Below, piece after piece: positions 20,867 to 27,801 of a stretch of DNA of 64,000 nucleotides. Under the pieces are notes generated by a model that was not told the origin of the DNA, ran no database searches, and saw only the letters and a program-made list of their open reading frames with translations. Origin of the DNA: Faecalibacterium prausnitzii (lineage in GTDB: Bacteria; Bacillota; Clostridia; Oscillospirales; Ruminococcaceae); NCBI RefSeq assembly GCF_003324185.1, contig NZ_PXUP01000006.1, positions 1-64,000 of the forward strand, read 5' to 3'. A program made the position numbers and the translations under genes. Every line of letters begins with the position of its first letter. Position 1 is the stretch's first letter.

Positions 20867-21053
20867 GGCGACTACCATTCATTGACGCTATTTTAGCACA
20901 AATAAAGCCGGCGCATAATACCTTGCGGGCACTTTCTCCCCTTTTGTGGAAAATCCTTCACAAACGACCCGGAACTTCTGGGCAATTTTTCCGCACGGCC
21001 GCAGACTTTAGCATTGCACAAAAACAAAGTCCATTCTTTGTGCGGTCTGCCAA

Positions 21054-21082
21054 TAGACAAAACGTGCATCTTCCTGTATAAT
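21054..21082 (+). promoter_or_regulatory. strong promoter of the mini-ORF transcript
   Basis: TAGACA (21054-21059) and TATAAT (21077-21082) have a 17-bp spacer. Only one base differs from consensus. Transcription would begin near 21089. Confidence 0.82.
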
Positions 21083-21164
21083 TAAGCCAGAAACCAGAGA
21101 GGTACAGCAGAAGCTCAAAAGAGAGTTACTCCCGCTGACTTTAAGAAGAAAGGAGCGAAGACCG

Positions 21165-21215
21165 ATGGTTGATATGGAACCCGCACAGCAGGGACAGGCT
21201 GTCGGGGTTCGCTGA
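21165..21215 (+). CDS. mini-ORF 1, 16 residues
   Basis: AAGGAG lies 9 bases before the ATG. The product would be MVDMEPAQQGQAVGVR. A hairpin (GAACCC with GGGTTC, plus ACAGC with GCTGT) covers most of the frame. No function can be assigned. Confidence 0.35.
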   Translation: MVDMEPAQQGQAVGVR

Positions 21216-21371
21216 GAAGCAAAACAGAGGCTCACCACAAACGGGATGTTTCCCCCGTATAAAAACACAAAAACAGAGCCAGTCTTGAGCATCAAAAATG
21301 CGATAACACGACAACCTGTCGATTCAATTCTTCCCCAGAGCGTTCAGATAGATCCGCTGGAGATGATTCTT

Positions 21372-21410
21372 ATGAAAGTATCAATGATCCGGAGAACCTT
21401 ATTTGAATAG
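21372..21410 (+). CDS. mini-ORF 2, 12 residues
   Basis: GGAG lies 9 bases before the ATG. The product would be MKVSMIRRTLFE, small and basic. An in-frame ATG directly after GGAG would add three residues but is too close to the ribosome site. Confidence 0.3.
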   Translation: MKVSMIRRTLFE

Positions 21411-21429
21411 CTGAAAAGGAGTTCTACCA

Positions 21430-21438
21430 ATGTACTAA
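21430..21438 (+). CDS. mini-ORF 3, two sense codons (MY)
   Basis: AAGGAG lies 8 bases before ATG-TAC-TAA. A frame this short resembles minigenes known to release peptidyl-tRNA rather than to make a functional peptide. It shares the CCAATGTAC block with mini-ORF 5. Confidence 0.25.
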   Translation: MY

Positions 21439-21544
21439 GTAAGACGTTTCCCTTGCAAATCTAACTCGAAAGAATGTGGTAATATGAAATTCATCCTCAT
21501 GAACCGTTTGCCGCAGTCCAACAGTTGAGAAAAGGGTCAGTCCA

Positions 21545-21556
21545 ATGTACAGTTGA
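21545..21556 (+). CDS. mini-ORF 5, three sense codons (MYS)
   Basis: AAAGGG lies 8 bases before ATG-TAC-AGT-TGA. The same CCAATGTAC block occurs 115 bp upstream in mini-ORF 3. Between them an ATG at 21484 opens a 14-residue frame (mini-ORF 4, starting MKFILMNR) without a ribosome site. Confidence 0.25.
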   Translation: MYS

Positions 21557-21616
21557 TTTTCATCCCCTTGCAAAGTACCTAAATTCTGAAGAAACGTTTC
21601 TAAGGAGAGTCACCCT

Positions 21617-21640
21617 ATGAAACCCGTATTCCGAAAATGA
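21617..21640 (+). CDS. mini-ORF 6, seven residues
   Basis: TAAGGAG lies 9 bases before the ATG; the product would be MKPVFRK, basic. Next to mini-ORF 7, with 22 bp between. Confidence 0.3.
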   Translation: MKPVFRK

Positions 21641-21662
21641 GGTCACCAAGGAGAAGAGGCTT

Positions 21663-21680
21663 ATGACTCCGAAGAAGTAA
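21663..21680 (+). CDS. mini-ORF 7, five residues
   Basis: AAGGAG lies 9 bases before the ATG; the product would be MTPKK. Its stop is 4 bases before the terminator stem, so a translating ribosome would cover the hairpin base. Confidence 0.3.
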   Translation: MTPKK

Positions 21681-21684
21681 GTAT

Positions 21685-21733
21685 CCAGCCGGACGAGGGC
21701 TTGCAACCGCCTCGTCCGGCTGGTTTTGTTTTA
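21685..21733 (+). terminator. terminator of the mini-ORF transcript
   Basis: A 14-bp perfect stem (21685-21698 with 21710-21723) has an 11-base loop and the tail TTTTGTTTTAT. It is one of the strongest intrinsic terminators in the window. Confidence 0.92.
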
Positions 21734-21800
21734 TGTTGTTTCAACAAATAGTTGATGCGCAATTTATGCAAAATTTACGCAGGAAGGTTGAATACCGTCC

Positions 21801-21828
21801 TTGTGTTTTCGCTCTCCTATGTTATAAT
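21801..21828 (+). promoter_or_regulatory. promoter of the small membrane protein genes
   Basis: TTGTGT (21801-21806) and TATAAT (21823-21828) have a 16-bp spacer, 26 bp before the ATG at 21855. The downstream genes are thus independent of the mini-ORF transcript. Confidence 0.72.
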
Positions 21829-21854
21829 ATGGTAAAAGATGGGAGGTGTATTTT

Positions 21855-22172
21855 ATGCAGCTGGCGTTTGGCTGGTACAACATTATTGAACTCTTGTTCT
21901 GCCTTGTGGCGCTGTGGATGGGCATCCGCGACCTGCAGGGCAAAGACCCGCTGATCCACACCTTTTTCAACAAATATGACAGCGACCCGGAATACCGCGC
22001 CATGTGGCAGAAGAAAAACGGCGTGTGGGAGATCTGCAATGCCATTATTTTTGCTTCCCTGCAGTTTCTGGGCAACTTCCCTACCTTGAGCAACTGGGCG
22101 CACACCATTGCCCTTGTCGTTGATGCCATCTACCTGATCCTGTATGAAATCTGGGAGCACAGTGCGGACTGA
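21855..22172 (+). CDS. small membrane protein, unknown function (paralogue 1)
   Basis: This 105-residue protein has a hydrophobic N-terminal segment (about 5-24) and two further segments near residues 60-77 and 82-97. The motif MGIRDL near residue 27 recurs as RGIRDL in the next gene's product, which has a similar layout. GGAGG lies 8 bases before the ATG; a GTG 9 bases earlier overlaps that site and is rejected. I do not recognise the family. Confidence 0.75.
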   Translation: MQLAFGWYNIIELLFCLVALWMGIRDLQGKDPLIHTFFNKYDSDPEYRAMWQKKNGVWEICNAIIFASLQFLGNFPTLSNWAHTIALVVDAIYLILYEIWEHSAD

Positions 22173-22197
22173 GCCGCCGGGAGGTAAGTACAAATAT

Positions 22198-22509
22198 ATG
22201 AACCTGAACCTTTCCACTTCAGACTGGCTGAACGTTGCACTGGGCGTGCTATTTTTATACCGCGGCATCCGGGACTTGTACAATGGCACCGGCACCGGTT
22301 GGAGCAATGAGGACGAAAAGAACCACTTCCACAGACCCTTCGGCATCCTGTCGCTCCTTTGCGGTGCGCTCTGGCTGGTCAACATTTTTCTACCTAGAGT
22401 AGAGCCGCTGCACTCTATTTTGATGGTCGTGACGCTCGTGTTCTGCGTTGCGTTGCTGATCTCACATCTGTGCTATACCCTGAGCAGGGACGACAAAAAC
22501 AAAAAGTGA
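22198..22509 (+). CDS. small membrane protein, unknown function (paralogue 2)
   Basis: This 103-residue protein has membrane segments near residues 9-24 (WLNVALGVLFLYRGIRDL), 45-60 and 68-88. It looks like a diverged tandem duplicate of the preceding gene. The ATG at 22198 has GGGAGG 13 bases upstream, a long spacing. The alternative upstream start overlaps the preceding gene. Confidence 0.7.
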   Translation: MNLNLSTSDWLNVALGVLFLYRGIRDLYNGTGTGWSNEDEKNHFHRPFGILSLLCGALWLVNIFLPRVEPLHSILMVVTLVFCVALLISHLCYTLSRDDKNKK

Positions 22510-22518
22510 GGGGTTTTT

Positions 22519-22740
22519 ATGGAAGTTATCTGCGCAATTTTAGTCGCGCTTTTCGGCATCGGGTTCGGTATTTTTATGGCGCTGCAGCCGGAGGATGCCA
22601 TTGCCCTAAGCTCCCGCAGGCGGTACACGCAGGTGCCCGAACCTACGGAAGAGTACATCCGACTGACCCGGCTGGAGGGCATCGTAGTTTCGGTGCTCAG
22701 TGCCGTGCTTCTGGTGGTGCTGCTGTTCGCACCCACGTAA
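22519..22740 (+). CDS. small two-helix membrane protein, DUF6199-like
   Basis: This 73-residue protein has a helix at about 2-22 (VICAILVALFGIGFGIFMAL), a polar middle with PEPTEEYIRLTRLEGI, and a C-terminal helix at about 54-71. The layout resembles DUF6199, but that is from memory. Nine bases separate it from the preceding stop, so it probably belongs to that operon. Function unknown. Confidence 0.7.
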   Translation: MEVICAILVALFGIGFGIFMALQPEDAIALSSRRRYTQVPEPTEEYIRLTRLEGIVVSVLSAVLLVVLLFAPT

Positions 22741-22757
22741 GACTTTCCTGTTTCCTC

Positions 22758-22786
22758 TTGCGGATTTTTTCTCATCCTGTTACAAT
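22758..22786 (+). promoter_or_regulatory. promoter of the Dabb-domain gene
   Basis: TTGCGG (22758-22763) and TACAAT (22781-22786) have a 17-bp spacer, 27 bp before the ATG. Confidence 0.65.
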
Positions 22787-22813
22787 GAGAAAAAACGCAG
22801 GAGGTTTTTTGTT

Positions 22814-23116
22814 ATGGTCAAGCACGTTATTCTCTGGCAGCTGAAGGACGAGCTGTCCACCGAGGAAAAGGCCGCCGTCAAGGCTGGCATCAAGGAGGGT
22901 CTGGAAAGCCTTTCCGGCAAGATTCCGGGGCTTGTGGACATCCACGTCAACATTGATGCTCTCCCCTCCTCCAACGCAGACCTGATGCTGGACACCACCT
23001 TTGAGAGCGCCGAGGCGCTCAAGGGCTACTCCACCCACCCGGCACATGTGGCAGTGGCAAACAGCAAGGTGCGTCCCTACTACAAAAACCGCGTCTGTCT
23101 GGACTACGAGGTGTAA
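22814..23116 (+). CDS. Dabb-domain (stress-responsive alpha/beta barrel) protein
   Basis: This 100-residue ferredoxin-like protein has the family hallmarks: N-terminal VKHVILWQLKD, central IPGLVDIHVNID, and C-terminal YSTHPAHVAVANSKVRPYYKNRVCLDYE. Such proteins form dimeric barrels; their activities vary and most bacterial members are uncharacterised. GGAGG precedes the ATG at 22814; the upstream extension of the frame lacks similarity. Own promoter and terminator. Confidence 0.88.
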   Translation: MVKHVILWQLKDELSTEEKAAVKAGIKEGLESLSGKIPGLVDIHVNIDALPSSNADLMLDTTFESAEALKGYSTHPAHVAVANSKVRPYYKNRVCLDYEV

Positions 23117-23183
23117 GGCAGCAAGGCCGGAGGATGATTCAAGCTGCCCTCCGGGATTCCATTTTATGGAATGAACTTACGCA

Positions 23184-23220
23184 AAAAGGGTCATTGCACG
23201 GTTTGTGCAATGACCCTTTT
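23184..23220. terminator. bidirectional terminator
   Basis: A 16-bp perfect stem (23184-23199 with 23205-23220) has a 5-base loop and starts with A's and ends with T's, so it works on both strands. It separates the Dabb gene from the convergent 77-residue gene. Confidence 0.9.
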
Positions 23221-23240
23221 ACTATCAGGCGATGCTGAAC

Positions 23241-23474
23241 TTACTGAACGAACTCCACGGTGTACTCAAAGCCGTACTCTTCCTGCAGCTTCTTGACCTC
23301 AGGCTCGCAGTCCTCGATGAAGGTGGGAGCGTAAACAGAAGCGCCGTTGTGTGCCTTCTTGTAGTCCTCCACGATCTGCTGCAGCTTTGCCCAGCCCTCG
23401 TTGGCCTTGTTCTGGTCGATGCTGTCGGGGAAGTTGATGATGAACTCGCGGTGTTTGGGAATACGTGCCTTCAT
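23241..23474 (-). CDS. hypothetical 77-residue soluble protein
   Basis: The protein starts MKARIPKHREFI, is acidic overall and has no membrane segment or signal. A central helix (KANEGWAKLQQIVEDYKKAH) and the C-terminal EEYGFEYTVEFVQ are visible. GGAG lies 9 bases before the ATG, and a terminator follows. The clear ribosome site and coding-like composition make it a real gene. Family not recognised. Confidence 0.72.
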   Translation of the reverse strand: MKARIPKHREFIINFPDSIDQNKANEGWAKLQQIVEDYKKAHNGASVYAPTFIEDCEPEVKKLQEEYGFEYTVEFVQ

Positions 23475-23564
23475 AATAGTGATCTCCTTATTCTTATCGT
23501 TTTCAATAAATCAGCTTTTTATTCAGAAGCGGAGCGCTTTGCCCCGCGACCTGCGGAAAAACGG

Positions 23565-24380
23565 TTACAGCCCGAACACCCGGCGGGCGTTTGCGGCGGT
23601 GGTGCGGAACACCTCTTCCGGGGCAAGCGCCTTGCGCTGGGCGATGTATGCGCCCACATAGCGGATGAGAGAGCTGTCGCAGCGGGTGCCGCGCACCGGC
23701 TCCGGTGCCATGTAGGGGCAGTCGGTCTCCAACACGATGGCGTCCAGCGGCAGGGCGTCAATAGCCTTGGCTGCGCGCTTGGCACCGTTGAAGGTGCAAG
23801 CGCCGCCAAAACCGATGTACAGTCCCTGCGCTGCCAACTGCACGGCATCCTCGGCGCTGCCGGAATAGCAGTGCACGATGCCCTTGGGGCGGTACTTTTT
23901 AAGCAGGGCGTAGACGTCTGCGTGCGCCTGCCGGTCGTGCACGATGATGGGCTTGTCCAACTCCAACGCCAGCCGGATCTCGGCTTCAAACAGCGCCAGC
24001 TGGGCGTCCTTGGGCACGGGCCAGTGGTAGTCCAGCCCGCACTCCCCTACCGCTACCACCTTGGGGTCGTCGTAGTAGGGCATCAGCGCCCGCATCTCAG
24101 CAGCCCAGTCGCCGCCATACACCGACACCGTGGGCGCTGGGCCTTCCTCGCCGCAGTCGGCGGCGGGCAGCAGGCTTTCCGGGTGGATGCCGATGGCTGC
24201 CACCACCCATGGGTAGCGGTGCGCCAGCTCCAGCACCCGGGGCGCATCCCCGGAGTGGGTGGCCTGCTCGCACACGCCTACCACGCCCTTGTCGGGCAGG
24301 CTGTCCAGCAGCGCAAAGCGGTCGGCGTCAAAGGCGCGGGAACTGTAATGGGCGTGGGTGTCAAAAATAGGTCCGGTCAT
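23565..24380 (-). CDS. tatD: TatD-family metal-dependent hydrolase
   Basis: This 271-residue TIM-barrel deoxyribonuclease-like enzyme has the metal ligands in IFDTHAHY, GECGLDYH, IIVHDRQAH, VHCYSG and ETDCPYMAP. The start at 24380 overlaps the stop of the transporter gene by 4 bp (ATGA). The much longer open frame upstream is in the wrong reading frame of that gene. Known members act on DNA 3' ends or D-aminoacyl-tRNA. It is the third gene of a metG operon; metG-tatD proximity is common in Firmicutes. Confidence 0.94.
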   Translation of the reverse strand: MTGPIFDTHAHYSSRAFDADRFALLDSLPDKGVVGVCEQATHSGDAPRVLELAHRYPWVVAAIGIHPESLLPAADCGEEGPAPTVSVYGGDWAAEMRALMPYYDDPKVVAVGECGLDYHWPVPKDAQLALFEAEIRLALELDKPIIVHDRQAHADVYALLKKYRPKGIVHCYSGSAEDAVQLAAQGLYIGFGGACTFNGAKRAAKAIDALPLDAIVLETDCPYMAPEPVRGTRCDSSLIRYVGAYIAQRKALAPEEVFRTTAANARRVFGL

Positions 24381-25336
24381 ACCTTCTCCTTTTGGGCGGG
24401 GGCTTTGTTCACCAGCCAGATGCCCACGCACACGAACACCAGCGCCGCAAGATACTGCCAGCGGAACAGCGGTTCTCCGTTGAGCACGGCGCTGAGCAGC
24501 ACGTTGACCACCGGGTTGACGAAACCAAAGATGGCGATGCGGCTGACCGGGTTGTTTTTCATCAGCAGCGCCCACAGGATATAGCCTGCGCCGCAGATGA
24601 AGGCCAGATACAGCATGACCACCGCAGCCAGTGCGCTTTGCACATGGAGACGGCCGCCCATGACAGTGCCCAGCACAAACAGTGCCAGCCCACCCACAAA
24701 CAGGTTCAGGAAGCAGACAGCAAAGCTGTCGGCCTTTTTGGTGACCGACTTGTTCCACGGGCCGGACAGAGTGAAGATGACGGTCGCCGCCATCATACAG
24801 AACACGCCCCAGCCGCTGCCGCTGCCGTGGTTGCCAATCGTACCGATAAGCACTCCGGCAAAACCCACAGCGCAGCCCAGCGTTTTTGCCGGGGTCATGC
24901 GGTCCGCATTGCCGTAGATAAAGTGGGCAAAGATGACGCCCAAAAAGCTTTGGGTGCTGTTCAGGATGCCGCCAAACGCGCCGGTGAGCATGGCCACGGC
25001 GATATAGTAGAACGCATACTGTGCCGTGGTCTGCCACAGTCCCAGCGCGCAGCACTCGGCTGCTACCCTGCCCCGGGGCAGGCGAGGTGCCTTTCCCTGC
25101 AGCAGAATGCTGCCCAGCAGCACCAGCACGCTGCCCAGCATGAACCGCACCCCTGCAAAACAGAAGATGGAGGCGGTGTTGCCGGAGTCGATGGAGAACA
25201 GGCGGTAGCCCAGCTTGATGAACGGAAAGGCCGAGCCCCACAGGACATTACAGAAAATAGCCAGCAGCATGGCGCACACCGGCGTGCCGAAGATCTTATC
25301 CAGCTTTGCCGCACGAACGGCTGTATTATCAGACAT
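24377..25336 (-). CDS. DMT/EamA-family transporter
   Basis: This 319-residue protein has about ten hydrophobic helices in two EamA-like repeats (first half FCNVLWGSAFPFIKLGYRL; second half YILWALLMKNNPVSRIAIFGF). Such proteins export or import small metabolites, often amino acids; the substrate is unknown. The ATG at 25336 is used; a GTG 12 bases earlier lies in the ribosome site GAGGAG. It starts 13 bp after metG, whose T-box may therefore also control it. Confidence 0.87.
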   Translation of the reverse strand: MSDNTAVRAAKLDKIFGTPVCAMLLAIFCNVLWGSAFPFIKLGYRLFSIDSGNTASIFCFAGVRFMLGSVLVLLGSILLQGKAPRLPRGRVAAECCALGLWQTTAQYAFYYIAVAMLTGAFGGILNSTQSFLGVIFAHFIYGNADRMTPAKTLGCAVGFAGVLIGTIGNHGSGSGWGVFCMMAATVIFTLSGPWNKSVTKKADSFAVCFLNLFVGGLALFVLGTVMGGRLHVQSALAAVVMLYLAFICGAGYILWALLMKNNPVSRIAIFGFVNPVVNVLLSAVLNGEPLFRWQYLAALVFVCVGIWLVNKAPAQKEKV

Positions 25337-25348
25337 GATGCTCCTCAC

Positions 25349-27346
25349 TTAGTGGATACGGCTGCCCACGGGGGTATCGTCGCCGTAGAAAGCAATGGAG
25401 CAGCCGCCGTCGGCGGTGTCGGCAGCGAAGATCATGCCCTCGCTGACGTACTTGCCCTTGAGCATGGGACGGGGTGCCAGATTGCACACAATGCCCAGCT
25501 TTTTGCCGATGAGATCCTCCGGCTTGAACCACTTGGCAATGCCGGACAGGATGCAGCGCTCCCGCTCGCCGTCAAAAACGGTGAGGTGCAGCAGCTTTTT
25601 GCTCTCCTTCAGGTTCTCGCAGGCGCGCACCTCGGCCACGCGCAGCTCCACCTTGCAGAAGGTGTCAAAGTCGATCTCTTCCTCGTGGGTGAAGTCCACG
25701 GTGCTCTCCTCTGCGGGGGCGGCAGCCTTCTTCTCGGCTTCCTCCTTGGCTTTGTTGGCAGCAGCGGCAGCAGCCTTGCGCTTCTCGTCCTCTTCCTTCA
25801 GGTGGGCGATCTCCTTGGCCACGTCAATGCGGGGGAACAGTGCCTCGCCCTTGTGCACGGTATAGGTCTGCTGTGCACCGTAGGTGGTCTTGGTCAGATC
25901 CAGTGCGGAAGCGTCCAGACCCAGCTGCTCCATCATCTTGGGTGCAGTGGTGGGCAGGTATGCGTTCAGCAGAATGCCGCACACGCGCAGTGCCTCGCAC
26001 AGGTGGTACAGCACACTCTCCAGACGCTGCTTGTTGGCTTCGTCCTTTGCCAGGGCCCAGGGTGCAGTCTCGTCGATATACTTGTTGGCGCGCTGGATGA
26101 CCGCAAAGATCTCCATCAGCGCCTGCGGGATGGTCAGGTCATCCATATCGGCAGTGACCTTGGCGGTCAGCTCGTTGACCATGGTCTCCAGCTCGGTGTC
26201 GATGGCCTCGGTACCGGCCACGTTATGCACGGTGCCGCCGAAGTACTTTTCGCACATGGCCACGGTACGGCTGAGCAGGTTGCCCAGATCGTTCGCCAGA
26301 TCGCTGTTGATGCGGTTGATCAGTGCCTCGTTGGTGAACATACCGTCGTTGCCAAAGGGGATCTCGCGCAGCAGGAAGTAGCGGATGGCGTCCACGCCGT
26401 AGCGATCGCACAGGATAACGGGGTCTACCACGTTGCCCACAGACTTGGACATCTTGCCGCCGTTCATCAGCAGCCAGCCGTGGCCGAACACGCGCTTAGG
26501 CAGCGGCAAATCCAGTGCCATCAGCATGGCAGGCCATAGGATGGTGTGGAAGCGCAGGATCTCCTTGCCCACCATGTGCAGGTCGGCCGGCCAGAACTTA
26601 TCGTAATCGTGATAAGTCTCGTTGCCGTAGCCCAGTGCAGAGATATAGTTGCTCAGAGCATCGACCCAGACGTACATGGTGTGTTTGGGGTCGAAGGGCA
26701 CGGGGATGCCCCACTTGACCGAGGTGCGGGACACGCAGGTGTCCTGCAGGCCCTGTTTAATGAAGGCGATCATCTCGTTCTTGCGGCTCTCGGGCTGGAT
26801 GAACTGGGGGTTCTCCTCATAGAGCTTCAGCAGGCGGTCAGCGTACTTGCTGGTCTTGAAGAAGTAGGCCTCCTCGTGGGCATCGTAGACCTCGCGGCCG
26901 CAGTCCGGGCACTTGCCGTCCACCAGCTGGCTGTCGGTCCAGAAGCTCTCGCAGGGCTTGCAGTAGTGGCCAATGTACTCGCCCTTATAGATATCGCCCT
27001 GCTCGTACAGCTTGGTGAAGATCTTCTGGCAGCTTTCCATATGGTAGTCGTCAGTGGTGCGGATAAAGCGGTCGTAGCTGACATCCAGCAGCTTCCACAG
27101 ATCCTTGACGGTGGCCACGATCTTGTCCACATACTCTTTGGGGGTGACGCCGGCATCGGCAGCCTTATCCTGGATCTTCTGGCCATGCTCATCGGTGCCG
27201 GTCAGGAACATGACGTCGTAGCCCTGCATCCGCTTGAAGCGGGCCAGCGCATCACAGGCCACGGTGGTGTAGCTGTGGCCGATGTGCAGCTTATCGCTGG
27301 GGTAATAGATAGGGGTGGTGATATAAAATGTCTTGTGTTCGCTCAT
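25349..27346 (-). CDS. metG: methionyl-tRNA synthetase
   Basis: This 665-residue class I synthetase charges tRNA-Met. It has the HIGH motif (KLHIGHSY), the zinc knuckle CKPCESFW/CPDCGREV, KMSKS in GGKMSKSVGN, an anticodon-binding helix bundle, an alanine/lysine-rich linker (about 520-555) and a C-terminal tRNA-binding domain (about 560-665, FCKVELRVAEVRACENL). A T-box leader precedes it. It is first gene of metG-DMT transporter-tatD. Confidence 0.98.
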   Translation of the reverse strand: MSEHKTFYITTPIYYPSDKLHIGHSYTTVACDALARFKRMQGYDVMFLTGTDEHGQKIQDKAADAGVTPKEYVDKIVATVKDLWKLLDVSYDRFIRTTDDYHMESCQKIFTKLYEQGDIYKGEYIGHYCKPCESFWTDSQLVDGKCPDCGREVYDAHEEAYFFKTSKYADRLLKLYEENPQFIQPESRKNEMIAFIKQGLQDTCVSRTSVKWGIPVPFDPKHTMYVWVDALSNYISALGYGNETYHDYDKFWPADLHMVGKEILRFHTILWPAMLMALDLPLPKRVFGHGWLLMNGGKMSKSVGNVVDPVILCDRYGVDAIRYFLLREIPFGNDGMFTNEALINRINSDLANDLGNLLSRTVAMCEKYFGGTVHNVAGTEAIDTELETMVNELTAKVTADMDDLTIPQALMEIFAVIQRANKYIDETAPWALAKDEANKQRLESVLYHLCEALRVCGILLNAYLPTTAPKMMEQLGLDASALDLTKTTYGAQQTYTVHKGEALFPRIDVAKEIAHLKEEDEKRKAAAAAANKAKEEAEKKAAAPAEESTVDFTHEEEIDFDTFCKVELRVAEVRACENLKESKKLLHLTVFDGERERCILSGIAKWFKPEDLIGKKLGIVCNLAPRPMLKGKYVSEGMIFAADTADGGCSIAFYGDDTPVGSRIH

Positions 27347-27390
27347 GGGGTTCTATCTTCCTTTCTTTTGGTTCTGCAGCTTCTCCTGCA

Positions 27391-27683
27391 AGCAAAAAGC
27401 GCTCCCGCCCTGCCGGGTATAACCGGACAAGGACGAGAGCGCTGAACCTTCGTGGTACCACCTTGCTTCGCCGCGCCCTTGCGGACGCAGCCTTTAGCCG
27501 GCAAAAACCGGCCTTTGCGCGGTAACGGGCGCACCCCGTCGCAGGCTCATTGTTCACCTGCGCGGCTCCAAGACCATCTTCGGCACCGCGCGGCCTGCCC
27601 GGTTCCATCCTTCGGGCTTTCTGTCAGGCGCAGACGGTGCGTACTCTTCTCTTCACAGCCAATTTAACACAATTTTCAGTGTT
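27391..27683 (-). promoter_or_regulatory. T-box riboswitch of metG (Met specifier)
   Basis: On the minus strand the T-box core GGTGGTACCACG (27462-27451) is followed by a terminator whose stem is GAGCGCT/AGCGCTC-type (27437-27443 with 27398-27404) and a T-run. Upstream is a long Stem I with GAAGAGTACG at its base and a candidate specifier codon ATG at 27577-27575 (context GAAGATGGTC). Uncharged tRNA-Met would stabilise the antiterminator and allow metG transcription. The specifier position is my reading; the T-box core is clear. Confidence 0.88.
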
Positions 27684-27689
27684 ACCTTT

Positions 27690-27718
27690 ATCATACGCAA
27701 AAAGTGCGGGTTTGTCAA
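27690..27718 (-). promoter_or_regulatory. promoter of the T-box/metG transcript
   Basis: On the minus strand TTGACA (27718-27713) and TATGAT (27695-27690) have a 17-bp spacer. Confidence 0.85.
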
Positions 27719-27801
27719 CAAAAAGATGCAGAATCACGCCACACAGAGCATCTGCTGCCCGCATTTTGGTGCGCGGGCAACATCCGCCGCAGCGCTCAGC
27801 C

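Larger units (their letters stand above)
21089..21735 (+). ncRNA. unidentified ~645-nt transcript with an array of SD-AUG mini-ORFs
   Basis: A strong promoter and a strong terminator define a transcript with no long open frame. Six AUGs each follow a GGAG/AAGGAG/AAAGGG ribosome site at the same 8-9-base spacing (AUG at 21165, 21372, 21430, 21545, 21617, 21663), and each frame closes after 2-16 codons. A further unled frame is at 21484. Hairpins are also visible (GAACCC/GGGTTC at 21177-21211; CGACA/TGTCG near 21310). Two 9-10-base blocks, CCAATGTAC and CCCTTGCAAA, recur at an identical 115-bp offset, indicating an internal duplication. It does not show motifs I know for RNase P, tmRNA, 6S or SRP RNA. 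It may be a structured RNA, a polycistronic micropeptide mRNA, or both. Confidence 0.6.

Noticed and set aside
21165-21680. One long gene with in-frame stop codons across the mini-ORF transcript (recoding or pseudogene)
   Set aside because: The frame of 21165 does continue to 21680, but it contains five internal stops in 172 codons, about what chance predicts, and no similarity is visible.
21089-21735. RNase P RNA, tmRNA or 6S RNA
   Set aside because: None of their hallmark motifs (GAGGAAAGUC and ACAGAA; tRNA-like ends with a tag frame; long symmetric hairpin with central bubble) could be found.
23565-25241. 558-codon frame combining tatD with an upstream extension
   Set aside because: The extension overlaps the DMT transporter gene in another frame and has no similarity; tatD starts at 24380 with a 4-bp overlap.
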